Source: Planctomycetaceae bacterium
Lineage (GTDB): Bacteria; Planctomycetota; Planctomycetia; Pirellulales; Pirellulaceae
Assembly (NCBI GenBank): GCA_024225195.1
Contig: JAAEMV010000064.1
Coordinates: 1 to 41,376, forward strand
DNA: 41,376 bases
Direction of reading: 5' to 3'
Shown here piece by piece: positions 7,830-15,453 of the stretch. How positions within the stretch are numbered: the first letter of the stretch is position 1; the number at the start of each line of letters is the position of its first letter. The translations under genes were made by a program, and so were the position numbers. The notes below the pieces were generated by a model, which worked only from the letters and a program-made list of their open reading frames with translations, searched no databases and was not told where the DNA came from.

Positions 7830-9887
7830 CTACCGACGATCGCTTGGCTGCGGTTCCAATTCAGCTACCTGTTGGTAGACGGGCAGATAACGGTAATAGA
7901 CTTCAAGACTCAAGGTTGCGATCGCAGTCGAATAGACTCGCCCTCCGTATCCCCCCCACGTTCCGTTGGCAGGCCAGCTTCCAGCATCAACTCCATCACG
8001 GTTTTGAAGTCCCAACAAAGATCGTTTAAGCGCTTTATTCCAACGCTCCCAACCACTCCCACCCGCCTGATACATGGCGAGTGTTCCGTAGTACCAATAG
8101 TAGAGATTTACCTGTCTCTCGTTGGGAAGTTCAGTCTCCATTTGCCGTTGGGCCTCTTCCAGCGAATTTGGCCCAACCGACTTGTTAAGGATGTATCGGC
8201 AAAGGAGCGCTTCCGCAGTCATTGGCGTACTTGGCCCCTGCCCTGGGCGATAAGAAGCCAATCCTTGATGCTGCCCCGAACTGCATGAACCCAAAAATTC
8301 CTTCATTAAATTTATTGTATTATCGGGTACGAGAATCCCGCCCAATCGTGCGCTGTGAAGAGCGAGAACCTGCCATCCAAATTGGCTCATGTCACCCGAA
8401 TCACCAGGAGCATATCGCCAACCACCTTGTCGTCGGTTCTGAGCATTAATCGAATAACTGACGCCTTTTTTTACGGCCCCCGCGAGACGCTGATCTCCGG
8501 TCATCGCCAAAGCCTCGCTTAATGCCAACAGCGACATACTATGACAATACATTTTGGCAAATAACTTTGCATCACCCGAAAGATCACCGTTTGGCTTTTG
8601 CTGCTTTACCAAAAACTCCAGGCCACGAAGAACTTCATCCTGATACCGACCCTCCAAGTGAGACTCACCACCGGCAAGAAACGCAAGCGTCGCCAAAGCC
8701 GTGATACCGTTGTCTGCATTCGATCCAGCACCGCCTCGATCCTCACCTAACACGCGGTCTTCACGGCCTCCTCCAGAATTTTGAGAACTCCAACTGCCGT
8801 CAGACTCCTGATGGTCAGCCAGCCACTGCAACCCAAGCTCAACGGCCCTCTCTGTTTCTACCGAACCACCACGCCGTTTTGCAATCTCACTGCGATTCTT
8901 TGACTTTCGCAATGTATAGGCCGCTGGCAATGGTAAACCGTCACCAAGCCGCCGAATATTTCCCTCTAAAACGACGTTATTCGCTTGTCGGAAGCCAACG
9001 GGTAAATGCTGTGTCGGATGAGTCGGAACTTGCGGAGCAGCGGGGACTGATTCCGGTGCAGATAAAAACTGAGACCGCGAATCCACAAGGTCACTTACGA
9101 ATGGTGTAACACTCGATTGGTCGATATCCGCTGCGATCTTCTTTTCAATCTTTGCTGCAGAATCAACTCGATTTTCGACTGACTGACGTTCGATGGTTCG
9201 ATCAGTATCAAATGGCAACCCTGATCGGGCATCCTTAGACTCACTCCCGCGGCGAGTGAATTCAATAGCCTTGGGCTCAATTTGCTTTTCAATACTAGGG
9301 GAACTCTCAACGAGTTCTTCTGGTTTTTTTAAAAAATCAACCCTTTCCCCCACTTGATCCTTGGCATTCATCGAAATGTCAGTTTTCTTGATGGGCATTT
9401 TCACGGGAGCGCGGTCAACCACTTCTCCCGAAAAACCCTCGGCATCAAGGTCTGGTCTTGCCAACTCATCCTCGGTAGGCAACGGCTGATCGACCGCAAA
9501 TTGCTTCATGTTTTTGGAAAGTGATTCCGAGGACTTCAATATTTCCGATCCATCAATCGAATCCCCCGATTCTTCCGTCAAATTCACACGGAGCGGCGTC
9601 ACTTCACGCTCTGCAACGGCTGGCGGCTCAAGAATCAGCCAGGTTCCCCATGCGTAGGCGAGCAATAATATATGTGCGACAAAAGACAATATCACACATT
9701 TCCAAACTGGCCGTGAATGCCCCCATTTAGTCATTGCCAAGACGAGCAAAGAGACCGCAAGGATCCCTGAACCAATCAGCAAAAACCACTGCAAGTTTCC
9801 TGCCGGCAATACGGAGGAGAGCAATTCTGGCCTGCTTGGTAAAAAATCCATCTTACTAAATCCAATATTTTCGATGAGGTCACTCAA
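7830..9887 (-). CDS. TonB-like transmembrane segment fused to a terpene-cyclase-like alpha/alpha toroid
   Basis: A 685-residue inner-membrane protein, last in the TPR-exbB-exbD operon. TM1 is about 34-52; a short basic loop (K54, R59, K63) should be cytoplasmic; TM2 is about 64-86. TM2 carries S68-x-x-x-H72 near its cytoplasmic end, the same motif that couples TonB (Ser16/His20) to ExbB-ExbD. A polar, probably disordered linker (about 87-340) follows, then a prenyltransferase/squalene-oxidase-repeat toroid (about 345-670). The toroid has QW-like repeats such as Q-E-S-D-G-S-W, Q-N-R-R-Q-G-G-W and a late D-A-G-S-W. The DxDD acid motif of squalene-hopene cyclase is absent, so catalysis is unlikely; the toroid may bind peptides or glycans in the periplasm. 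The TonB-like role is inferred from motif and operon. Confidence 0.82.
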   Translation of the reverse strand: MSDLIENIGFSKMDFLPSRPELLSSVLPAGNLQWFLLIGSGILAVSLLVLAMTKWGHSRPVWKCVILSFVAHILLLAYAWGTWLILEPPAVAEREVTPLRVNLTEESGDSIDGSEILKSSESLSKNMKQFAVDQPLPTEDELARPDLDAEGFSGEVVDRAPVKMPIKKTDISMNAKDQVGERVDFLKKPEELVESSPSIEKQIEPKAIEFTRRGSESKDARSGLPFDTDRTIERQSVENRVDSAAKIEKKIAADIDQSSVTPFVSDLVDSRSQFLSAPESVPAAPQVPTHPTQHLPVGFRQANNVVLEGNIRRLGDGLPLPAAYTLRKSKNRSEIAKRRGGSVETERAVELGLQWLADHQESDGSWSSQNSGGGREDRVLGEDRGGAGSNADNGITALATLAFLAGGESHLEGRYQDEVLRGLEFLVKQQKPNGDLSGDAKLFAKMYCHSMSLLALSEALAMTGDQRLAGAVKKGVSYSINAQNRRQGGWRYAPGDSGDMSQFGWQVLALHSARLGGILVPDNTINLMKEFLGSCSSGQHQGLASYRPGQGPSTPMTAEALLCRYILNKSVGPNSLEEAQRQMETELPNERQVNLYYWYYGTLAMYQAGGSGWERWNKALKRSLLGLQNRDGVDAGSWPANGTWGGYGGRVYSTAIATLSLEVYYRYLPVYQQVAELEPQPSDRR

Positions 9888-9933
9888 GGAACTTGTCTTA
9901 ATGTTGTCTACTCTTAAAAGTCATCGCCGTGAG

Positions 9934-10359
9934 TCAACGTCTCACAACCGATCGAACTGAAATATTTAAATCAGAGATTCCGGCTTTCTGGCAAGTAGCA
10001 AAAACACTCGCCACACTACCGTACTGGCTTGCTTCATCGCCCCGAATGACGACCCCCAGTTTCTTGTATTGCTGCCGCGCTGAGACCAAATCTTCTTGCA
10101 ACTGCCCCAACGAAACAAACTTTTTATCGAGCACAATTCGCCCGTCTGCGTGCACGTTGATGACTCGCTTTCTCGGAGCGGTTGTCAACGCAGCAACTCC
10201 ACTCACCGCGGGCACTTGAATTGAAATATCCCGCTCCAAATCATTCAGTTCACTGAACTTTGTGCCAACCATAAAAAATATGATTAACAAAAAAACAATA
10301 TCTATCATCGGTGTCAAATTGATAGAAGATTGGTCGTCGGGTTGTGTTTTTAATGGCAT
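9934..10359 (-). CDS. ExbD/TolR-family biopolymer transport protein
   Basis: A 141-residue ExbD/TolR homologue. A short cytoplasmic N-terminus leads into one TM helix, L-T-P-M-I-D20-I-V-F-L-L-I-I-F-F, with the membrane aspartate that carries protons (Asp25 in E. coli ExbD). A periplasmic domain follows (I-N-V-H-A-D-G-R-I-V-L-D-K and V-V-I-R-G-D-E-A-S-Q-Y pattern). With the ExbB homologue 16 bp upstream it should form a proton-motive-force-driven motor. It lies 46 bp before the TonB-like toroid gene in the same direction, so the likely client of the motor is that protein. Confidence 0.93.
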   Translation of the reverse strand: MPLKTQPDDQSSINLTPMIDIVFLLIIFFMVGTKFSELNDLERDISIQVPAVSGVAALTTAPRKRVINVHADGRIVLDKKFVSLGQLQEDLVSARQQYKKLGVVIRGDEASQYGSVASVFATCQKAGISDLNISVRSVVRR

Positions 10360-10375
10360 CTCGCAATCTCCTTAT

Positions 10376-11251
10376 TTAGGCAGCCTGCCTTGCAGGATCA
10401 CGCTCAAGAATGGCCTCTGCAGAAATCAAATTAACTACCTTCATTCCCAGTTCATCAATTTCCATTACATGCTTATCCACGCGACTGCAGAAAAAGATGT
10501 AGGCAATTAACGCCGGAATTGCCACTGAAAGCCCTGCCGCTGTCGTTAGCAACGCCTGACTGATTCCTGTTGCAATTAGAGCCTTAGGATCCGTCGTGGC
10601 GGAACTGACCGTCGCAATCGAATCGAAAGCATGAATCATACCGAGGACGGTGCCAAGCAAACCGAGGAGCGGACAGACGGTCGCAACGCCATTGATCAAT
10701 CGCAGGTATCTCCTCAGATGGTTCGAAGAACGCTCGCCTTCATCCAACACCGATTGCTCAATCTCGACTGCGGATCTACCCCACTTAAGAACACCGGCTT
10801 TGAATACATTTGCCATTGGACTTTTGTCTCGCTCGCAAAGCTGCAAAGCCATTTCACGATCAAGATCACCGTCTCTTAATTGCTCAAGAAAACGTTTGGT
10901 AAACGGTCCTGGAATAATCCTTCCTTTTCGGAGTCCAATCAATCGTTCAAAAACGAATACCACCAGAATGAACGAACAGATTCCAATCGGAATCATCAGC
11001 GGGCCGCCACTCTTCACGATATCAGTTAACCGACGCGTCCCCGAAATAACCTGACTCGATGAGGCAGAATCGAGGCTCGCATCCGCTCGGCTATTCGAGT
11101 CAGCCACCTCGGCAGCGGGTTCTGGCATTTCAAATCCGCTGGCAATTTCCTGGGCCGACAGACCGCCGCAGGAGGCAATCGCAAAAAGCGTTACGACGAG
11201 ACTAACTCTAAAGAGTAAACCTCGTTGTAAAGATCTTGAACGTAATGTCAT
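10376..11251 (-). CDS. ExbB/TolQ/MotA-family proton channel with N-terminal exported domain
   Basis: A 291-residue ExbB/TolQ-type protein. Unlike E. coli ExbB it begins with a signal-peptide-like segment (about 12-33, ending L-S-A-Q) and about 45 polar residues before the first ExbB helix, an extension seen in many planctomycete homologues. TM1 is about 83-104; the cytoplasmic domain contains E-R-L-I-G-L-R-K-G. TM2 (about 185-207, C-P-L-L-G-L-L-G-T-V-L-G-M) and TM3 (about 232-256) hold the conserved G-L-L-G-T-V and T-A-A-G-L-S-V-A-I-P patterns. It is second in the operon, 87 bp after the TPR gene and 16 bp before exbD. Confidence 0.93.
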   Translation of the reverse strand: MTLRSRSLQRGLLFRVSLVVTLFAIASCGGLSAQEIASGFEMPEPAAEVADSNSRADASLDSASSSQVISGTRRLTDIVKSGGPLMIPIGICSFILVVFVFERLIGLRKGRIIPGPFTKRFLEQLRDGDLDREMALQLCERDKSPMANVFKAGVLKWGRSAVEIEQSVLDEGERSSNHLRRYLRLINGVATVCPLLGLLGTVLGMIHAFDSIATVSSATTDPKALIATGISQALLTTAAGLSVAIPALIAYIFFCSRVDKHVMEIDELGMKVVNLISAEAILERDPARQAA

Positions 11252-11338
11252 CGTTATCTCTCACTCTAGTTAAAACCAACGCATCGCAAGTAACACCTCG
11301 GGCTTTCGGAGTTCAACGAACATCCGACTCCGATTTCA

Positions 11339-14300
11339 TTAACGGTCGCTGGTTGTTTTAATTTTCTCGGCTACCTCAGCATTATTTTGATCTGACTTAT
11401 CTTCCATCAAGGCAAGTCGCTGTTTCGCGTCAATCGAAAATTCTGATTCAGGAAATCCATCAACCAAACGCGTATACAATTTGACCGCGTGTCGCTTATT
11501 CCCTAACAATTCCTGACACTTACCCGCTTGCAACAATGCCGCCCCTCGCCAGTATCGATAGGCAAACAAAGAATCGACCTTATGGTAAGCACGCACTGCT
11601 TTTGAATATTCTTCTTGATGAAAGTATGTTTCTCCAATACGCCACTGAGCCATCGCTGCAGTCTCTGTAGAACCACAGACTTCCGAGGCAACAATGGCTT
11701 CGTAAATGGTACGAGCGTCTGACAAGCGACCATCATCTTCTTGCTGCCGACCAATTAAAAAATCAAATTCGTACGCCATTTTGAATTCAGGAAAAGTCTC
11801 TTTTGATTGCTCAGCAAGTTCCCCAGCCTCTACCCATCGGTCGAGGAAGCCCAAACACTGGGCACGACGAAGAAACACCCAGGGCTCTAAACTTGATTGA
11901 ATCGATTGACGGTTTGAATCCAAAGCATTGAACTGATTGAGTGACGCCTCATATTCCTTCTGTCGATAGAGTGATTCTGCCAACCAATACTGCGTCTTCG
12001 CGTAGGCAACGGGTTTGTCCCCAGCTTTTTTTAACTCCGACTCAACCAAGCGTATTGATTCGGTAAAACTCTCCCAATTCCCCTCATTCAGGGTCAATTC
12101 TGCGTAAAGCGACATGACCTTTGACAACAATTCATCCTGAATTTGATCTGCCACGACAAGCTTCGAAACCAGTTTTTGAGCAGAATCAAATTCGCGTTTC
12201 TTGAAACAGGAAAGTGCCACGCGATAGGCTGAATCTGACCAATACTTGCTATTGGGATGCTCGTTAGTGATTTCTTCGAAAGCGGCTTGCCCCTCGTCTA
12301 CTCGTTTGAGATCGACAAGAATCCAAGCCAGCAAATAAAGCGCTTCATCGTGTTCGCTCGACGCCTGCTCTGACTGCAAGCAATGTTCAAGTAAAGACTC
12401 GGCTTCTTCCAAGTTAGCGATCGTCCCCAATTGCTGCAGAGCATAAGCCTTGCGAAGCCGGGCGAGATCTCCCATGTTCGATTCGCTATGTTCACGGATC
12501 ACCAAATCGTAAATCTTAGACGCCTCTTCGAACTCAAGATTATCTTCGCAGTATTTGCCCCGCGCTAAAGCCGCTTCGAGGCCAAACTTGCTATCGGGAA
12601 ACTCGGTTAGCAACCGCTCAAATATCCGATTCGCCTCTTCTGTTTCCTCTGACTTCATCTTGAGCCAAGCCAGACCGGAAAGCCCACGGGCAATCGTCTC
12701 TGGCTTCATTCCATCTTCGATCATTAATGCAAACCACCGTTCGGCGAACTCAACTTTTCCGGCTGAATATGACTTTTCAGCCACAAAAGCGAGTGTAGTT
12801 TCAAAAATTGCTTCGCCAGAGGATTGTTCCCGAAGCCTGTCCACCTCAACCTTTGCATCCTTCCACTGCCCATTCTCGACGAGGCAAATCGCCAATTCGG
12901 CCATCGCTCGATTAGGCTCTGCCCCGGTTTTTTCCACGGCAAGATATTTGCGATAGTGTGGAATTGCTTCAGAGTAATTCCCCAACCCGAAAAACGTCGT
13001 CGCACTTGCGATTTGGTACTTAGGAATCAAATCCTGCTGCATTCCATCGAGTGCAATTTTCGAAAGCTCGATATTTGAGAATTCAAATTCTTCCACTCCG
13101 AGGTGTGCCAATGCTTTGAGGTAATGCCAATTTGAATCACGAGCCGTGTTGCCCGAATAATCCTGCAAAAGATCCCGAAAGATGTTGATGGCGGTTTGAT
13201 ACTCCTCAGCGGAATAATGAATGCGACCTTCCAGTTCCAATACCTCAGGCATCAGTGGGCTATCTTTGTAGTCCTCGCAAAATGTATCAATCAGTCGAAG
13301 CGCCGACGCGGTATCTTTGCCTTTAACGTCAATTTCCAGCGATTGCCGAATTGCATCATCAGCAAGTTGATTCTGCGGATAACGATCCCAGATCTTCTTT
13401 AACCACTTTTTAGACTGGTCAGACTGATTGAGGCGATCGGCGGCGATCGCACCATCAAACCAAATGGCGACTTGAACTCGCTCTTGGCATTCACTTTCAA
13501 AGACCTCTTTGAGCAGTACTAGAGCCTCAGAGTACTCACTTAACTCATTGTGACTTCTCGCAAGCCAATAGGTTGCCTCTACACGAAATGAATCCGTTCC
13601 AGCCATTCGTATGGCCGTACGAAAACTCTGTTTAGCGGAATCAAATTCGCGTCTGCCCAAATAGATGATTCCCAATTGCAAATTACAATCAGCCAAAAGC
13701 CCATCACAATTCTGGGTAATCAGAAATTGATAAAACTTAACTGCATCTTCCTCGTGCCCTAACACCTGGAGAGCTTTCGCCAAACCTAGCCTGCAATTGT
13801 TCGACATCGTGCTTGTCGGGTAGATTCGCAACGCCGTTTCAAACGCTCGCTTGGCCAGTTGCGGCTCCTCCTTAATCAGGCGAATTTCACCTAAGTAGGC
13901 TAGCGCGTATTCGTTGAGATCGTGCTGGGCGTGGTTGAGGATAAAATCTTCGAGCGAACGAATCGCCACATCATAATTTGACAAACGATACGCGGACTCA
14001 CCCAATCGAAACGTCGCCCGTGACCGATAGACGTTACTCGGATATTCCTGAATGAAATTCTGGTACGCCCGGAATGCACCCTGATAGTCCTGTTGCTTCA
14101 TTAAAATTTCAGCAATGAAGAACTTGGCTGTGACTGCCTCTTCCGCTGCGGGATACTGGCGTATCAACTGGCCAAAAGCCTCAATCGCTTCGTCCCAACT
14201 CTCCTGGGTATAGTGATTCGCAGCGATTGCGTAATCTACTTGAGCGGTTTGTGCGAAACCGACACCCGGTGATGCGACAAGTAATGCGATGCCAATAATC

Positions 14301-14350
14301 AGTTGCAAATAGATTCGCCAAGACGAATGCAGCTCAATTTTATCGTTCAT
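11339..14350 (-). CDS. Large exported TPR protein of the ExbB/ExbD operon
   Basis: A 1003-residue protein with an N-terminal signal peptide (hydrophobic core about 15-32, likely cleavage after G-F-A) and then TPR helices almost to the end. Clear units include Y-T-Q-E-S-W-D-E-A-I-E-A-F near residue 48 and several repeats ending 'a-x-x-x-y-P-x-S', the YbgF/CpoB and BamD type. I estimate more than 20 repeats. It heads the leftward operon TPR - exbB - exbD - TonB-like toroid. In E. coli the periplasmic TPR protein CpoB similarly travels with TolQ/TolR/TolA, so a scaffold role for the motor is a reasonable inference. It ends in a short charged tail (D-K-S-D-Q-N-N). Confidence 0.88.
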   Translation of the reverse strand: MNDKIELHSSWRIYLQLIIGIALLVASPGVGFAQTAQVDYAIAANHYTQESWDEAIEAFGQLIRQYPAAEEAVTAKFFIAEILMKQQDYQGAFRAYQNFIQEYPSNVYRSRATFRLGESAYRLSNYDVAIRSLEDFILNHAQHDLNEYALAYLGEIRLIKEEPQLAKRAFETALRIYPTSTMSNNCRLGLAKALQVLGHEEDAVKFYQFLITQNCDGLLADCNLQLGIIYLGRREFDSAKQSFRTAIRMAGTDSFRVEATYWLARSHNELSEYSEALVLLKEVFESECQERVQVAIWFDGAIAADRLNQSDQSKKWLKKIWDRYPQNQLADDAIRQSLEIDVKGKDTASALRLIDTFCEDYKDSPLMPEVLELEGRIHYSAEEYQTAINIFRDLLQDYSGNTARDSNWHYLKALAHLGVEEFEFSNIELSKIALDGMQQDLIPKYQIASATTFFGLGNYSEAIPHYRKYLAVEKTGAEPNRAMAELAICLVENGQWKDAKVEVDRLREQSSGEAIFETTLAFVAEKSYSAGKVEFAERWFALMIEDGMKPETIARGLSGLAWLKMKSEETEEANRIFERLLTEFPDSKFGLEAALARGKYCEDNLEFEEASKIYDLVIREHSESNMGDLARLRKAYALQQLGTIANLEEAESLLEHCLQSEQASSEHDEALYLLAWILVDLKRVDEGQAAFEEITNEHPNSKYWSDSAYRVALSCFKKREFDSAQKLVSKLVVADQIQDELLSKVMSLYAELTLNEGNWESFTESIRLVESELKKAGDKPVAYAKTQYWLAESLYRQKEYEASLNQFNALDSNRQSIQSSLEPWVFLRRAQCLGFLDRWVEAGELAEQSKETFPEFKMAYEFDFLIGRQQEDDGRLSDARTIYEAIVASEVCGSTETAAMAQWRIGETYFHQEEYSKAVRAYHKVDSLFAYRYWRGAALLQAGKCQELLGNKRHAVKLYTRLVDGFPESEFSIDAKQRLALMEDKSDQNNAEVAEKIKTTSDR

Positions 14351-14360
14351 AGTACGTTAG

Positions 14361-14397
14361 TCCGCACGAACGCAAGCGTTCGGCTATGGGTTGCGGA
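14361..14397. repeat. REP-like palindromic unit
   Basis: A 6-bp outer stem TCCGCA/TGCGGA encloses a perfect 7-bp inner stem CGAACGC/GCGTTCG with a 2-nt turn. The 11-bp half GCGTTCGGCTA recurs inverted at 14552-14562. It has the look of short palindromic intergenic repeats, which would be multicopy in the genome; only this pair is visible in the window. Confidence 0.4.
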
Positions 14398-14676
14398 AAC
14401 CAAACATCGCCCCACCCGTGCAACGCTGGGGGAGGCAATCTCTGGCATCTAGTGGATTGGAAACCAATTCAGACCGCGGGCGGCGCGGTCGTCCATCGTC
14501 TTCATCGACGCGGCTGAGAGCGGGACTAGACCGGATAATGATCGCTAGCATTAGCCGAACGCATCAGGACTGGTGAAGTCTTCCGATTTGAGAAGCAGGG
14601 TAATTTACAAACCGCATCCCTGCGCGCGGTTTTGGGGGACGCCCGAGAAAGGACGCCGCTGCTGGCTAGTCCCAGG

Positions 14677-14706
14677 CGGGACAACTCTCAAACAAAGAGT
14701 GCCCCG
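14677..14706 (-). terminator. Possible greA terminator hairpin
   Basis: Just downstream of the greA stop, CGGG(A) pairs with CCCG around ACTCT/AGAGT and a 7-nt loop, with a small internal bulge. There is no U-tract after it on the minus strand, so intrinsic termination here is doubtful. Confidence 0.3.
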
Positions 14707-14723
14707 GGAGACTGCGAGAATTA

Positions 14724-15197
14724 CTAATCGTAGGTGATTTCAAGTACTTTGAACTTTAGAGTGCCTTTGGGTACCTCGATGTCAGCAAGTTCACCCACTT
14801 TCTTCCCCAACAAGCCCCGTCCAATCGGACTTGTGATCAAATATTTGCCGGCGTCGTAGTCTTCATCTCCGTCACCGACGAGCGTTATTTCCTCTTCGTC
14901 GTCCAGATCGACGTCCAATACCTTGACGGTCGCACCGAACGCAACCTTATCTTTGGGAATTTGGTTGGGATCAACAATCTGAGCGCGAGACAGCCTGGAT
15001 TTCAATTCGGAAATCTTACGGTGGAGATGAGACTGATTTTCACGCTGCGCGTGATACTCAGCATTCTCTTTCAGATCTCCCTCAGCGCGGGCTTCCGCAA
15101 TTTTTTCAGCAATTGCAGGCATCTGCACGTTTTCCATCTCGTCAATTTCAGCCTTACGCTTGTTGTAGGCCTCTTGTGTCATGGGTACGCGTTCCAC
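14724..15197 (-). CDS. greA: Transcription elongation factor GreA
   Basis: A 157-residue GreA, the normal length. It rescues backtracked RNA polymerase by stimulating transcript cleavage through the secondary channel. The N-terminal coiled coil (about 8-75) carries the tip sequence A-E-G-D41-L-K-E44-N-A-E-Y, with the catalytic acidic pair at the same numbers as in E. coli. The C-terminal FKBP-like domain has [11 protein letters not shown]. It is transcribed alone: a strong terminator at 15242-15284 separates it from the upstream M50 operon. Confidence 0.96.
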   Translation of the reverse strand: MERVPMTQEAYNKRKAEIDEMENVQMPAIAEKIAEARAEGDLKENAEYHAQRENQSHLHRKISELKSRLSRAQIVDPNQIPKDKVAFGATVKVLDVDLDDEEEITLVGDGDEDYDAGKYLITSPIGRGLLGKKVGELADIEVPKGTLKFKVLEITYD

Positions 15198-15241
15198 TTT
15201 GATCTCTCCTGCTCACTGCATCCAACTTGATACTGCCAAAT

Positions 15242-15284
15242 AAAAAAAGATTACGACCTGTCTATCTTGGAGACACGTCGTAAT
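15242..15284 (-). terminator. Rho-independent terminator of the M50 operon
   Basis: On the minus strand ATTACGAC pairs with GTCGTAAT, then a C/C mismatch, then TGTCT/AGACA around a 7-nt loop. The stem is followed by CTTTTTTTA. It lies about 170 nt after the stop at 15454 and 45 nt before the greA start, so it should insulate greA from the upstream operon and leave a long 3' untranslated region. Confidence 0.82.
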
Positions 15285-15453
15285 TCCCCTTAATTATGCA
15301 GCATTCCGACTAATTAAGCAACTAGCCGCGTCAGCCGTGAATCTCGAAATGAAACTTCCCTTGCAATGCTTGCAACCGCCAACGAGCATACTAGACCTTG
15401 AACGCAAGGTTTGCTTCCACCGCAGATAACCGGCACGAGTAGACAGCCCGCCA

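Larger units (their letters stand above)
14351..14723. other. Hairpin-rich spacer between greA and the TPR-exbBD operon
   Basis: A 373-bp gene-free stretch, visibly more GC-rich and palindromic than the other spacers. Hairpins include 14361-14397 (TCCGCA...TGCGGA enclosing CGAACGC-AA-GCGTTCG), 14472-14490 (GACCGCG-5 nt-CGCGGTC), an AAACCGC...GCGGTTT stem near 14608-14635 and GTCCC-AGGC-GGGAC near 14669-14682. GCGTTCGGCTA (14376-14386) has an exact inverted copy at 14552-14562. I could not match it to tmRNA, RNase P RNA, SRP RNA or 6S RNA. It may be a REP-like repeat pair or an unrecognised structured RNA; it must also hold the promoter of the operon starting at 14350. Confidence 0.55.

Noticed and set aside
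14351-14723. Possible tmRNA, RNase P RNA, SRP RNA or 6S RNA
   Set aside because: None of the conserved words of these RNAs is present on either strand; kept only as an unassigned structured spacer.
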